DNA from: Diorhabda sublineata
Taxonomy: Eukaryota > Arthropoda > Insecta > Coleoptera > Chrysomelidae
Assembly (NCBI RefSeq): GCF_026230105.1
Contig: NC_079484.1
Coordinates: 5,223,805 to 5,287,804 of the forward strand
DNA: 64,000 nucleotides
Reading direction: 5' to 3'
Shown here: one piece after another, positions 12,571 to 26,615 of the stretch
How the letters are laid out: each line of letters starts with the position of its first letter
Position numbering within the stretch: the stretch's first letter is position 1
Position numbers and translations under genes: made by a program
The notes under the pieces: model-generated
Databases searched by the model: none
What the model was told of the DNA's origin: nothing
Seen by the model: the letters and a program-made list of their open reading frames with translations, nothing else

Positions 12571-14055
12571 AGGTGAGAAGATGAATGAGTCACGAGATCC
12601 AGGATGAGGTGACAGTGATGAAGATTCAGATCCTTGAATGATTTTGACATATACTAAGAAGAGATCTTGAAGGCTTTCTATACAAACTGGTTTCAAAAAC
12701 GTATAGTTTGCAAACGGTACTACGAACATATAAACCCAGATGCTCAAAAACTGAGCTCTAATCGATTGGGGAAAAAGTTTCAGATACTTCCAAATAGCTT
12801 CTGGATTTGTTTGTTTGTTTGAGCGATTTGTAAATACGAGTATAAGAAATATTTCATAAAATTCCAAACAAATATAAACTTATCTTACTAATCGATAAAA
12901 AAAGTTTAGTACACATTAATAATGGTCGTGACTATTATATTATTCTAATTCAAAACCTTCGAACTTGGTATTTACATTCGAATACTTTAATTACGTCAAT
13001 GAATGATGAATAACTTCGCTGATGGTCAGAAATCACTTTGCTGAGAGCTTAATTTGTTCTCTAGTGAATATTCGGGAAACCTTTGAAGTAGAGAATTTGT
13101 GGGGTTTATTTTTATTTATTACTTCCAGAAAAGTTTCAAGTAGAGCCGAAGTTCAAATTTCCGATTTCGTTCGGAACACTCATTTTAATGGCAGAACTTA
13201 TTTCGAGGCAGGCGTAAGTAATCACAAATCGGATGTTTAAAACGAAATTGGAAATGTTTATATTGGGCTTCGACATAAAATGTCCACGTTCTCAATATTA
13301 GTGAATTGAATTCTTAATAATAGTAGTTATTATGAGAGAAATAACATGAATAATAACTTGATAATGCAGCTTTTTAGAAAGCAAATTTTGAAGATTACAT
13401 TATACGGCAATCTAAACAAAAAATCTGATCGATGACAAACTGGCGATCGTGGGGTAATCAATTGATCTTCTCGTATGTTCCCGTGTTAGCTTTTCTTGGT
13501 TGTCTCAGTAAAACTAATACATCTGAAACTAAGTATTTTAGTTATTCTACATGTAAACTCTCAAGCAATTTACAAAATTTAGAAAACTTATATCTTTAAG
13601 TGGAGTTAAACAAGTTCAATTACATGAAAAGAGCTTTAGTCAGAAAAAAACTACATTTTTAGGAGTGAATTTCTCACTTTTTTTTTAAATTGAACAAATA
13701 ACAGCTAAATTTTCATCTCACAGTGGGTATTTTGATATGGACATCAGCTGATTTTTACAATTTGTTATGTTCTCAAATTAAAATAGATTTACAACGTCAT
13801 AAGACTGTTTTATGAGAAAATTGATCATAATACCGACTTCAAAAACATATCTTGAGGTACTAAATAACATAAAAACAAATGAAAGAGTTCAATTTGATTC
13901 TCAAAATATCTTAAGTACAATCGATGTTGTTTTATCTCTAAATAAAGATGAGTGTTCATAAATTTTGTCTATCTAACTATCAGATACCGAAGTTAGATGC
14001 ATAGCTTTTTTTGAATAATCAGGAACTACGAGGATGGTCATAGAAATACGTGACC
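12571..14055. other. Spacer with one exon-like segment
   Basis: No gene is recognised. An isolated 85-bp segment at 13129-13213 has a good pyrimidine-rich acceptor (tttatttattacttccag) and a consensus donor (gtaagt) and is open in more than one frame. Without partners it cannot be called an exon. Confidence 0.3.
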
Positions 14056-14059
14056 CAAC

Positions 14060-14830
14060 GAAGAAAACTAGCTATATACAGTTTTTTCAGAGATGTTCAA
14101 TAAGTTTTATACCCTTTTTACAATAAGAATCGTCAAGCTCTTCAAAATAGCCATTAACTACCAATATCACCTCTCCATTTTTGGAAAATCTTTGACCACC
14201 GGGTCATTTTTTCAAGTGTGGGAAAAGAAAATTATCCAAATCTGGCGATTTAAATTTTAATTCAATAATTTTGGCCTTTGCAATAACGAATGTGTGAGCT
14301 GGTGCATTGTCTTGATGAAACAACACTTTCTTCTTAGCCAAATGCGGACGTTTTTGCTTGATTTCTTCGCACAAACTTTGCAATGAATTCGCATGATACT
14401 CGCCGTTGATAGTTTTTCCTTTTTCAAGATAGTGAATGAAAATTACACCACGAGCATTCCAAAAAAACAGACGCTATAACCTTGTCTGCACATGGAACGG
14501 TCTTTGCCCGCCTTGGGCGCTGGTTCTTCCTTTTCAGTCCATTGTTTTGATTGTTCTTTTGCTTCGGATGTGATGGACTCACGTTTCTTCTATAGTTATG
14601 AAGCCACCAAACATTCGATGGAAACATCCTCACGACGCTGTATGTGTTCCATTGTGAGCAAACGCTGCACCCATTTTACTGTTGTAGAATCTAGTTCACC
14701 TTTTATATTGGTAGTTTCGAGTGCTTCAAACTTTTGAATGATACAGAAAAGTGCAAAGGCTCCTCCTGTGGTCGTGCTTGATTCGTGCCAATGTTATTCT
14801 TCTGTGCTTTCTTACAAATTACAAAATTGG
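14060..14830 (-). mobile_element. mariner relic (SETMAR/irritans-like)
   Basis: Minus-strand pieces in shifting frames give a mariner transposase in order. KWVQRLLTMEHIQRRED is near 14680-14620. HPKQKNNQNNGLKRKNQ and KTVPCADKVIASVF lie in frame 14633-14424. GVIFIHYLEKGKTINGEY lies at about 14450-14400. The second-Asp block VLFHQDNAPAHT is near 14325-14290. The C-terminal NGYFEELDDSYCKKGIKLIE is near 14160-14095. The first and third catalytic Asp blocks are damaged. At least three frameshifts are present and no terminal repeats were found. Confidence 0.85.
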
Positions 14831-15935
14831 TTATCGAATCGCAATTCAAGCTAAGACTTAATATTTCTAAATCCAATAGACTCGTGAATGGCAATATAAG
14901 TTTTGTTAAGAGCTTTTAATAGTCTGTACTCACGAGAGATCAATTGGAGACTGTGTTCATAAAATAAATAAAACAATAAAGACTGTTGTGTAGCAATCTT
15001 ACCTATTTTCAGTACAGTCCACATGCAAAGATAATATTCATTCATATTCTGAATACAAAATGCCATAACTGTCCACAAAATTCAATTTGGAACAATTAAT
15101 GAAGCAGTTTTTTAAAAGAAGTATGCGAAATAGCAGATGCAGCTTCCAGTTATGTCAGAACTTTATTCAATTTGGATGCATATAAGCTTCTAAAATGCTT
15201 TTCAAATCGAATCAACTGTGGAAAACATTTTACAGAATTGTTAAATTTTATAATATTTTCAACCAGTAGGTGAACAGATGTGACATCTCCATACAAATAC
15301 ATAGAGTCCTCTCAATTTTTGACTTATTTTTAGTAGAATAAATATTGGAAGCAAAAAATTCTGCTTAGTTTAAATGTTTAGATTCTCGCCATTTTTTGAA
15401 GTTGTACATCAATTTTGATAAAATTTATGTAGAAATACCGGTAGTATGATCTATACGACCAAACAAAAAAATAATAATTAAAATCGATTCATAACCAACG
15501 GAATAATCTCGCAACATACCTTTTTTGAAGTTGAGAACACGTGTTCTTCATTATATTCAATAGATCATTTATTAATTAAAAATTGAAAGCATTCTGTTCT
15601 TACGTAATTATGTATTAATAATTGATATTTATCAAATACTTCTTCTGTCTTCCTGACTGTGTCCTTAATTCAATAGTCCAATTGCAATCATATTGTCAAG
15701 ACATTGAATTATACTAATTGAGATAAGGGAAATTTATATTTATCCCATTAGGAAATTACTTAACTTCATCAATTATACAACGTTTCATTCTTCCTCATTT
15801 TCTATTATTGTTGTTATATTGTGTAATAAGTTGATTAGCTTATTGTGTTTGTATACATTTTTATACACATGAGGTAGGATAAGCTGTCGGAAATATCAAT
15901 TATAATTTATTTTCAAACATATCGACTTTTTTTCA
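14831..15935. other. AT-rich spacer, nothing recognised
   Basis: Only short chance frames were seen. No RNA gene or repeat could be supported. Confidence 0.4.
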
Positions 15936-15939
15936 AATT

Positions 15940-16470
15940 ACATTTAAGTCTGGTGAATTACCAGGCAATTCAAGCGCCTGTAATTCTTTGTTTTGGATAA
16001 AAATCTGTACCAGTTTCGAATCTTGACAAGGGGTCAAGTCATGTTGGAATACTTCTTTAAATCTATTGATAAATAGAACGATTCAATTCGTTGAAGCAAG
16101 CCAAAAAAAATTGTATTGAACCATCTGGGAGATGGAATCCCGTCGCAGGTGCTCATCTATATCAGTCCTTGTAGATGTGTTTCATCAATGGAAATTACGT
16201 TTTTTCAATCATCAAAAATCCATGATCTGTAATTTTTAACATCCGGCCCATTTGCAAAAGCCTTACAGTTGAATGCCATAATCCAACAAATACCTTCGAA
16301 AATCTGCGCTTGTATTATCTGCTATATCTAGTTTGCTGTTTCTTATAATTTCATTAATCCTTGAAGTGGTTTTTTGTTTGCGCCCACCTTCATCTCTTAT
16401 TTTTAGAAGCAATGATCTGAAATCTTGAAATGTTACTGCAATTTTTGAAATTCCACCATATCCACTACTT
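15940..16470 (-). mobile_element. Tc1-like transposase relic
   Basis: The minus strand starts near 16440 with an N-terminal-like piece (LLLKIRDEGGRKQKTTSRIN, then EIIRNSKLDIADNTSADFRR). It ends at about 16055-15945 with VFQHDLTPCQDSKLVQIF, QNKELQALELPGNSPDL. The last block is the Tc1-family segment around the second Asp (usually QQDNDP-H) and the SPDLN-IE end; the final Glu falls just outside the preserved part. Stops lie in between. The product would be a DD34E cut-and-paste transposase if it were whole. Confidence 0.7.
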
Positions 16471-16659
16471 TATCTGTATATTTAATAGTCTTCAATAATT
16501 ATCTATTCTAGCACTCTTCTTATGAGAAATATCAATCTTTGGGCCAAAAATAGTAAAACGTGTTGCATGGTACATAAAAGGCTGTCAAAGGAGATTTTAA
16601 CATTCAAGGTCAATGTAAGCAATCTGAAGCACGTGGTTCCTGAAGACCGAGTTTACCTG

Positions 16660-16803
16660 CAGACGCCCAGAACGTCAGTTTATCTTCCTTTGGAGGAGTG
16701 GAAGCCTGTAAAATCAGCTACCAAGTCACGTCATTCCCGAAAACTACAATCTAGTTCAAGATCAATATCTACAGCATCTCCACTCGAGTGTGAAAGCATT
16801 TAA
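16660..16803 (+). other. Candidate terminal coding exon, unrecognised
   Basis: Following a possible acceptor (tttacctgcag, ending at 16660), an open stretch of about 47 codons runs to a stop at 16801-16803. It is Ser/Lys/Arg-rich (SRHSRKLQSSSRSISTAS). Base composition is less AT-rich than the flanks. An AATAAA-like hexamer occurs near 17072. I cannot name the family or find upstream exons; chance is a live alternative. Confidence 0.25.
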
Positions 16804-17739
16804 ACTCTTGTGCTTGCTTGTTACTTTAAACTGATAACCAACGCATTGCTGACTGGTTGGCTACCAGTTGCCCTGTATGTAGTTCCCCATTCGAATACAA
16901 AGGTTGTTACTCATTGCAAACTGGTTAGTGATTTGCGTCAGAAATGAGTTTCTTTTGAGTTGATCCGTGTGTATTCGGCCTTACGGTGATTTTAGTTGAT
17001 TTAGTCAACGAAATTAGTGAATATAATAACAATGATGATAACAAACTAGACAATTCTGTGAATTTCGACTAGAATAAAGAAAAAAGTTAATTTCTGAGTA
17101 GATTTACTTGATAAAACTAACTCGGATTTCAAGGAGAGCTTTGATAAATAAAACAAACCCTACACCATCAATTCGAAGGGTTAAATAAGTTACGGACTTT
17201 CGCTGTGAAAGTGAAATGGAAAAAATACGGTTCATGGTAAATTGGAAGCAGCAAAACGAATATTAACTTCAAGTCACAGAATAAATAACGAAAAACAAAA
17301 CTGGAGGCGAAACCAAATTGAATATTTTAATATCTGTCACCGGTTTCCAGGAATAATCATGTTAAAACAAACCTAGTATCAATTTAATTCAATAATAATT
17401 AAAATGCAAAGCAGGATTAATATGTACTTATTCAAAATGTTGAACATACAGGATTTGGTTGATATGTACACTGAAATATTGAAAGAGAAGGATGTTAACT
17501 TTAGCCATGAAGTATAAAATTTCAGTAGTAGCATTTAATAACACCATTTTGTGAACTCTTTTGATGTACCATACTTTCCAGGCTTTTTCTATTCGTATAA
17601 ATAATAAAACAGATTTTAATGGATGTACATAAAATGGATTATATTTACGCACGGTTTCCATAACATTTAGAGTTTTGACATAGACAAAGAAAAAGGAATA
17701 TTCATAATTATACATGGCTTCATTGTTTTTCGAAATATT
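16804..17739. other. Spacer, nothing recognised
   Basis: No coding region is supported. The long open frame that begins at 18075 on the minus strand runs down to 17428 here, but its last two-thirds is AT-rich read-through beyond the mariner relic. Confidence 0.4.
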
Positions 17740-18250
17740 TTCCATTAAGATCAATTTGAGGTACCTCCAAAACATGTGATTTGAACGTACCAAGCTCTTC
17801 TTCAGATCTAGAAAACTTTGAAATCGCAATTTATTATTGATCTGCGTGAATAAGAAGAAATAATTGGATACCAAACAAGGATTGTACGGTGGATGACCTA
17901 TCAATTTGAACTGATGTATGAGAGCTCGCATTGTCGTGATGGAGAACGATTCATCTTCTGTGATTGGTTTCTCTGATTTTGTCGAACACTTCTGGCAAAC
18001 CAATTCTGGTATACAATTCATAATTGACCGTTCTACGTTGCTTTTGTTGGATGTGGCTCGTCTTGAAAAACCCATACAGTTGATTCTTGTTTAATCCCAT
18101 GTACAAAAAATTCAAGTGTCATAAAAAAATTAAGTCTTGGACAATGGAGATTAGACCTTCAGAGTCCCAAAACACTGTGACTATGATCTTATTGATCGGT
18201 AGCACAAGAGCAGGGATTTCATTGACCTTTTTTGGAATAGTTACAGTAAA
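17740..18250 (-). mobile_element. mariner transposase relic
   Basis: The minus strand carries mariner-like sequence. A block before the second Asp (KSNVERSIMNCIPELVCQK at 18045-17990) is followed, in a shifted frame, by LHHDNASSHTSVQ at about 17950-17910. The main frame then gives KLIGHPPYNPCLVSNYFFLF, where the usual SPDLAPSD is degraded and the third Asp is lost, and INNKLRFQSF to about 17810. Weaker N-terminal similarity (NQLYGFFKTSHIQQKQRRTV) reaches about 18110 and possibly 18250. The 215-codon open frame covering part of this is not a gene. Confidence 0.7.
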
Positions 18251-21200
18251 TGACGATCTCGGATGTTCAGAATAATATGTGATCTCAAAGGCACTATATA
18301 AGCAGAAAACCACTCGTAATTCATTCTACAACTATCACAATAATATTTACTAAACTTTGTTTAGGTTTTTTCGAATATTTTTTCACGAAAAATAATATTT
18401 AATCAACACTCTACACTTTTCTTTCGCTATATTTAACCAACGACGAAAACAGTTTGCTTTTTATGAATATAAAAACAAATCTATCTGTCAGATATATGGA
18501 AAGCTTTGATAATATCGTATATAAGGATTTGTTGTGGACCCTGGACATTCCTTCTTATTTACATAGTAATCACTTGCAACCAGAAGAATAAATATTCACA
18601 TCAATTCACATCAAAACAATTAATTAGTTTCACCAGAATACATAATACTTATTTCTCTAGCTTATTAAGTCTCATGAGGTTTGTTGTCTATTTATGTATC
18701 ACTTCGATTTTTTTAAACTCACGGTGAAAATTTTAGACCCTGCTAGCCCAATTTTACACCTCACACTTCGAATGAAACTACAAATACCGTTTTTTTCACG
18801 TTTTATAGTTGTAGTTTACTAACTTCAGTTTAAATGTTACCAGCGGTAGCTTAAACTTCAGTTTAACATGAAACGGAGTATTCCAACCCAAGTTTTTCAT
18901 ATTGTTTACATTACAATATTATAAAGGATTTTGGGAGAGTGATAGAAGATTTCGATGATGATGATGATGATGATGAGAGAATTAACATTGTCGATACGCT
19001 GAGAAAACAAAAAGTTACTCTTTCTAGAGTAAATCTTTAAATTGTTCCACATTTTTCGAATTTTTTGCAGCACTACCCACACCATGACCAGTTTCGTTAT
19101 TTTCATCATCAAATTCCTCAACTATATCCTGTAAAATGAAGCAATCTTGTGCATTCTTGGTGTAAAATAGAGTTCAAACTTAAATTTGATCTCCAGTTTT
19201 ATCCTAGATAAATAATAGTAACATAGCTAAGTAACGTTGCCTTTTTCCAAGAAAAAAAGACAATAGTTTGATTTATGAGTTCAAATCGTTATTAGTATTA
19301 ATTCGACATATTATTATTAGAACTATGTGGATTAATCCATAAATAATTTGAAAAGGTATAGACAACAGTGTATCTTCAAAAAATAGTGTTCGATATTCCC
19401 TTATAATTTTATAAAGTATATATATTTTCAAATTTTTAAGAAAAGATCCTTAAGAAAGAGGAAATTTACTGAAGACAATTTCAATTTCCAAAACTTCTTT
19501 TTGATTATTTATAATTTACTACAAAAAACCTTGAAGAGTAAATTACGAGATAAAAAAATTGATATAAATAATACAATTCTCAATTAACAACATTTTCTTA
19601 GAGTTAAGAGCTTCAAGCAAAACCCAAACACTATTTTATGAAGGTGTTAAGATGTTTTCTTGTGTTTATCAACTTTTCCTATACAATTATCTGAACACAA
19701 TTCCGCATCGAATTCACATGATTTTATTAAATCAAATTAACACCTTTGGGTACTTGAGGACTAGACAACAATGATTCTATCATTGATTATCTCTGTCCTT
19801 CAATTATTCAATGAGGGTTCCCTTGACTCCAATATGAGATAACCGCATTCGACGATTGAGATCATCCCCGTTCAATTGTTGATGTCGGTTTATTCTGTAC
19901 ATTTAATAAAAGATGTTTGTACTAATTTGAAAGCGCTCAGCATTAATAATTAGTGTACCGTACCCTGTTTAACTGAATTATCTTTCGATTTCTGTTCTGC
20001 TAAAAATCATTTAATCAATTATTCTTTTCTATTATTTTCAATTCTTTTATTTAGATATTCTTGTAACTAAATGTAATTGGAGTTTCATAACGCTCAATAA
20101 AGCACTGAGTATTATACCATGAAGTGTGGGCGTTTGATGTATACAGAAAACTCGAAAACAAAATTCAGAATTCATTATTTCTCGTTACATAATTAACTAT
20201 TTTTTCTTTGAATCATATATTGTCACTTAAAACTAGAATGTATGCAAATCGAAAATGGACCGGACACGAGTTAATCCTTTTGCTCTGTACCATTTAGTTG
20301 CAATACTAGATTTCTGTGCCCAAATTGAATAAAAAAAGCAAATTCTCCTTTGACGACACAAAAATAGCAATGGGACGACAAGGGATGACCCCCGGATGTT
20401 TTGAAATCTCGCTAAGCAACCCAGTTGTTCGTAACTGAAACGAAGAACTTCAATTATTGAAGAAGGTAGACAGAGGCGACTGTGTGGTCTAATTTAACCA
20501 AATGAAAAATATTGTCACCGTTTCCATACTCATATTTACGTGAATGTGAATTTAGTGGTGTAAATGATTTACTGGTAAAAGAAGAAAACTGGATATAAAC
20601 TTGAGATTGTAGCTAAACAAATTGGTATTTATCAAAAAGTCTATCCACTTAACATCAAGTGCAACTGAATTTAAAATATTTAGTTTTTGATTATATTAGA
20701 AAATTTACTTACTGTGTTTCGTTAATACTTCTTTCTAAAACCCATCAAGTTTCTCAATTGAACAACCAATGTTTTTAATAGAGGGTCGTAAGTATTTTAG
20801 AAGGGCTTGATCTAAACGGACAAACTAACAGAGTAAATTAAATAAAGTGTAGTGAGATAAAATTGATTTGTTTATTTCACCGTATATTAATAATTAGATA
20901 ACATTCCTCAACTGAATCTATTATATCTTTATATTTTGGAAATTTAGAACATGAATGTTAATATCTGTTGGTGAATGACGTGAATAATCTCGTAAACAGG
21001 CACTCCATTAAGCAAATTGTCGCAATTAGGATAACTAGACGGAACAAATGAATTATGGTTTTCCATTAGTATGAAATAGTACGTATTTTTCATGTATGCT
21101 TCAAAAAGTTGTCAGTGTCAATTATTATCATTGATTCCACAGACTTCCATGGCCTCGTTATAAAAATTATATTACCCTCAATTCTCACGAGTAAAATTGT

Positions 21201-21665
21201 CGTGTCTTCAGGTAACTCGTTTTCTTTTATAGTAGCAATGGTTTGCTAATGTTCATACATTTTAAACGAAGTGAAGATTCTTCTTGAGCTAACAAACATT
21301 CTTTCACATGAATAATTCACGTGAAATTAGCACCAACAAATATATGAAGGTGATTCATAGTTGGATTTATTTGGATATAAAATGTATAAGTAAATGTACA
21401 TTTTTGGTACTAAAATTTGTTACTTTTCTAACAACAGAATCAATATTTTCATGGGTTCTATTATTTTTGGATTTCATGAGTGATAAATCTTCCAAAAAAT
21501 ATCAGTGATTATTTCATTGGTTAATAGCGTGGATAGGATCTGTTGGATGATACTAAATTTAGACGCGCTAAATTTGATAAAGGAAAAAAACTTTGAAAGA
21601 ATGTTATAAAACATAATCAAAAGCAGGATAAACAAATATATACGCGTATTTAAGTCTATAGCTAA
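18251..21665. other. AT-rich spacer, no gene seen
   Basis: About 3.4 kb with only short AT-rich frames and one trinucleotide microsatellite (listed). A mildly GC-richer patch at 20380-20490 has no coding match. Confidence 0.4.
18954..18976 (+). repeat. (GAT)n microsatellite
   Basis: About seven and a half uninterrupted GAT units. Confidence 0.95.
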
Positions 21666-21669
21666 CTTT

Positions 21670-22370
21670 TTTCTATTTTTTACTTTTGTTTTGCAGTCCT
21701 GACTTTCTCTTTCCTAGGTCTTCCATAATCTTTCCTTTGATCTTCCATTTTTTCTTGTTTCATCTTGTTCTAGGTCAATAATTTTTTTGTTCTGGCATTT
21801 TTTGTAAGTGACCCACCGTTCTTTTGGATCTTATCTTTTTACTTAGTTCTGTTTCTCCAAATAAATTCATAATTTGTTTTTCTTGGACATTATTCCTTCT
21901 TATTTTACACTCTAGTATCCTCCTTATTATTTTCCTTTCGTCTGCTTTGTTAGGAAGCCACTTTCAACCTCCATAGCTCACTGTTGGTCTTATTATTGTT
22001 TGTACAGATGTAGATGTGTCTTTCTAGATACTTTTTGAATCTCTTCGAGTGCTTCTAATTGCCGCCATTGATAACCACTTCAAGATATACATCATAAGTT
22101 TGAAGTTGTACTGAGCTGTTCACTTTTTCTTCATTCTTCTTCGATCTATCTTCATTGACTGTTTCTGTGAAGACTCTGCAAATTTTCTTAAGCTAGTTTT
22201 CCGATGTTGATATACTACATCGTCTGCGTATGCCAGCAATTGTGTTGTCTCCGTTTTTAATGTCCTTGTTCTATTTAAACCGATTTTAGATACTATTGAT
22301 TCCAATACTAGATTGAACAGCGTAATGGATAAAGGATCTCTATGTTTCAATTCCTGTGTTGGTCTGGAAA
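21670..22370 (-). mobile_element. Non-LTR reverse transcriptase relic
   Basis: Minus-strand frame 22350-22120 reads DPLSITLFNLVLESIVSKIG, then QLLAYADDVVYQHR, an intact YADD catalytic box. Downstream in other frames come IIRPTVSYGG, RKIIRRILECKIRRN and NLFGETELSKKIRSKR, the thumb and C-terminal parts, ending near 21690 with a Lys-rich tail. The 5' portion (endonuclease, motif A) is missing. Frameshifts make it inactive. It is one of several distinct non-LTR lineages in the window. Confidence 0.85.
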
Positions 22371-25300
22371 TATTTTGATATTATTCCGTTTGCCAAGGAA
22401 TAAAAGAAAAATTGATAAATGGCGTAATAACTTACACCAGAGGACAAAAAATTATGTCAAGACAATAAAAGCAGTAAAATAAGGATATTTACTGAGTCTA
22501 TTATCATTTATTATAGTGCTGGATGGAATGATTAAAAAAACAAAGTAATAAATGAAAAAGTGTAAAGTCGGATACTGAAAAAGTTTCATAGATACTATGA
22601 GCAGATGATGAGAAAAGTTTAAACTCAAACTTAAATATATACAATGATAGTCTACCTATAAAATGAATGAATAATTTAAAATATAACATAAGTTTTGAAT
22701 ACCTTAACATAAGGTGGATGACTGGAACAAGAGATTATCGAGAGGACTGAAGCAACCAGAAGATGATTTAAGAATATTCAATTGGAATTGAAAGAGAACA
22801 AGACAGAATTCGTGGATTATGATAAAGTTAAGAAAAATATAACATCCATAAACTCCTCCGATCGAATTTAATAAAAATTAAGCGCACATAATTTTCTAAA
22901 CCACAATGTATTTAAATTAACAATGAACGATCAAATTCTATTGAAATTCAAGCACTTGCGAGTTGAATTTATAAGCGACTTCACGGTTCACGTGGGGAAA
23001 TACTATCTTTGGCTGTGAAAAATTTATTAACGATCCGACAAGAAATTTCATTCTGAGCACAGCTTTCTGAAAACTTTTCAGTTTCACAAAGATTTTCAAT
23101 TTTGAAATCAGTTTTATAACGACAAAACTTTTGAAAGATTAATTTTGATTTTGCGGTTATTTATTCTTTTTGAATCATCATTTCTGAGATAAGTATCACA
23201 CTAACGTAGTTAGATTTTGATTGTGAAATGATTTTCTTTAGTATTCATTCATCAGATCGCACTAATTTTGTTAATTCTCACTGGAACTGGTATTTTGTAT
23301 TACTATTGATTCTTATCGTGTACTTTTCATCACACTTCAGTATAATCTAGTAGAAATTATATTAGCGGCTACACATGAAGCTCCGTAACCGTGAAGGTGG
23401 ACGGTTTTTGTGAGGTTCATGTTTGTTCTCTGAATGGAGTCGGTAGACAAAGGGCTCGCGTCTCGTTCGCGCGTACAATCCACATTCCCGGGCGCTTGCT
23501 AGTATATTCCTGGTTACAAAGGCGTATGGACGATGTATTCAATCATTCACCATGTTTTCTTCCAACACTTCCGAATTTTGGACGTCTTTATAGTGATATG
23601 TAGTCACGAATGTTGAGAGCATGACTTGTGATGTGGATTCATGGTGTCCATTCACGTTAAGCCACCATATTTGTCAGTTGGTGTGAATTTATAAACTTTC
23701 TTTATAAGAACGGTTATTAAATAACTGCTACTTGTCTAATCTCTAAAAGAGGTATATCTTCGTTTTTATTTTGTTTTCATGACTAAATTATCAGAGTATT
23801 CGTAAAAATAAGTTTTCTGTTAACATTATTTGATGTTTCTAGCTTCACTTTGAGATTCATGTTTGTCGAAAAAGTAATTTCGTTTGGTTCGACGGCTTTG
23901 TATGTTTGAAATTTATCGATTCATGAAATAATGTTTAGGAATCGAAAAAAATCGACTTAATCTGCGATGAATATCTAGAAAGTACATCGAGCAGTTTTTT
24001 AGAATGCATTTATAATAATGATATAATTGGAATGAGTTTAATAATAGAATAGAAACTCTTCAAACATGCTAGTCACGATCGATATGGAAAATTGTCATAG
24101 CATGTTCAAAAGTTGATAACTTATCTATTACCATGGTAATACATAGGTTTCAATGAATTGAGCCTATGAAATACGAAATCATTAACAATATTACCCCATT
24201 GATTTCCGTATTAAAAATTCATAACGTCGACATAAAAGGAAACAGAAGATGATAGTCACCTACATTCTTAATCCGCAAACGGGATATAAATTATTACTCA
24301 ACATAGTTTAGTTAGATCACTCTCGTTATGTTTTTTCCATCATAATACTGGTTATTTAGCGATTTGATTTTTTTTGGACACCACAAGTTTAATTTTGAAA
24401 TTTCATTTACAGATATATGCTAATTGCAACTTGCCATACGGCTTGTTACGTTTTTGTTCAAACATTTTAAATATTCCTTTGTTTATTGTGATACAGTAGT
24501 CACTTCGGATTTACTCATTCTAACTTTCGAGTTTTTAAAGGAATCAATTGGTCCCGCTCCATTCGAGAAATTCATTAAAACCTCTAAATTCATTTGAATT
24601 CTTCCGCTACCTATCTACACTTCGAATCAAAGTAAATTTGTGGTTATTTTATTCTTTATCTTCAACAGTTGCCAAGTTGAGAGTTTCAACCACAAAAGAT
24701 GCAACCACCAGACTACAAATTCAACTCACTCAAACATCTGGGAATCCAGTTGAGGGCTGCAACCATCCCGGTTTTTCATAAGTTCCAGCCTTAAATCTGA
24801 GTTGTTTCCAACTCCATTCTTTTGTATACGCAGTTGATGCGAATTTACGATTTTTTCAATAAATTTATTTGTTACTGAAACTTTGTTTATGTTTCTTAGC
24901 AATAATCGTGTTCTGATTTTTCTAGTTTTGCCGCATTTGCCTTTTTTGAATAATTAACTTCGTTCGTTAAAAAGCTGGTGGCGTCCAATTTAATATTAAT
25001 TGTTCACCCCATCTGAGTACCAGTTGTACTCTAACTGAGGCCGAATACTACTTCCTGGGGAAGAGTCTTCTGCCGGGGAGTAAGATTATAAAGTTTAGGA
25101 TCAAGATTTGTCTGAGGTAATTTTTGAGGTTAGATATTTTGGACTTAGGTTTAGCAAGTACCTATAGATTAGTCACTTAGACGAAGACGCGTTAGGGGAA
25201 CTCCATAATTTTTCGGTATCAACGGTGTCACGGAGTCTTTCACTTCAAGAAGCTTGTTCTTCCATTACTTGATATTTTTTTGTGTTTTGATATTTGTTCC

Positions 25301-26600
25301 AATCAAATTTGACCTGTTGAAATTCTAAGTTAGTTTTTTAATGAGTTTATGTTTGAAAATAAAACTATTCTTGGCGCATTTTATAAACATATGAACCAAA
25401 GAAGAATACAGCTCAGTATTATCATTCTTAAGTAGTTCTGCGTTTAGACACTCTGATCCCGCTGCTTTGCCATTTTTTAGATTGCACTTTTTATTACATT
25501 TTATACTATATCAATTTCTTCACCTATGATTTGTAATTCGAAGCCCATTCTTTGCTTGTAATCGACTCTATTTTCTGTTTGACCCATCATTCGTCGGAAT
25601 TAACTACATTTCTTTCATTATATCAGCGAACTTTTTGATATTTCTGATCCCATTGTTATCTTTTCCTTTCTTTTATTCTTTGTCTATTTGTTCACTGTAA
25701 ATTCTCAAATATTCCTCGTTTTTAGTGTTCAGTCCCTTTCGATATAATCTCTTTTTTTTTAAGAAACCAAACTAGATACTTGTAGTACGCCAGAATTTTC
25801 GTCCGAAGATAATCCACTCTTTTATAAAATTAGTCGATAATTTGATTATATTCTTTAAAGACCGTACAAGGATGAAGAGTCGAAACTTTCAACTGTTTTA
25901 AATCCAATTTTCAATCGAAGAAAATCTAGGTCTAGACGTTTTATCAACAAACACATATGAAAAGCTAAGAAATTGAAGAAATTTCTAACAATTTTGTATT
26001 ACTCATCTATTTCTTGAGATCATTTACATACAAATTTCGATAATCTTCTATAGATATCTAATAAATGTATGCCAAATTTCGAAATTATTCAATAAACAAA
26101 ATACTAACCAATAAAATTACCTTTGCGGAACATTGCTCAAATTTTAATCCGGGGATAATCTATCAACTTCCATAAAATCTGCCAATAATTTGATTATATT
26201 CTATAAAGACTCCAATGGATCGAAACGTGGAGATTTATTTCAACATCAATTCTCCATCAAATAAGATCTAAGCATACGCCGATTTATCATCAAATATATA
26301 TAGAAAAGATAAGAAATTGAATAAATTCATCTGTATATGAAAATTTGTTATTATTCGTTAAAAACCACTGTAAATATTCACTGCGGTGTGTTTATCACAT
26401 ACACCACCGATTTCTGTGAAAATTTGGATTCATATTGTACTTACCTTCTATTTCAAAATCTACCTTGAGTCCACGGTTGCTTTTTCATGGGGGTGGAGTG
26501 CAGAAATCGATAAATAGACTTATTCTAAGCTATCATTCTCCAAAAGTCGATCAACTTAGTCGCGATTGAAATTGTCGATTTTCAGGAAAAAAAACACGTT
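22371..26600. other. Long spacer with two weak exon- or TE-like patches
   Basis: A CpG-rich patch at 23391-23603 has an open 70-codon plus frame with no family match. At 25350-25760 the minus strand has faint similarity to the linker before a non-LTR reverse transcriptase (IKSAI-K-AKQRDQSV), too decayed to call. A 77-codon frame at 24548-24781 is unrecognised. The remainder is AT-rich. Confidence 0.35.
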
Positions 26601-26615
26601 TTTAGATTGGAAAAA

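Noticed and set aside
14492..14737. An 81-codon plus-strand frame
   Set aside because: It is the antisense shadow of the minus-strand mariner relic, whose motifs are clear.
17428..18075. A 215-codon minus-strand open frame as a host gene
   Set aside because: Its first third is mariner transposase sequence with a shifted second-Asp block, and the rest is AT-rich read-through with no domain.
18506..18727. Hydrophobic open frames such as this one and 7292-7580 as small membrane proteins
   Set aside because: AT-rich DNA gives Phe/Ile/Leu/Ser-rich chance frames. No start context, splice signals or similarity support them.
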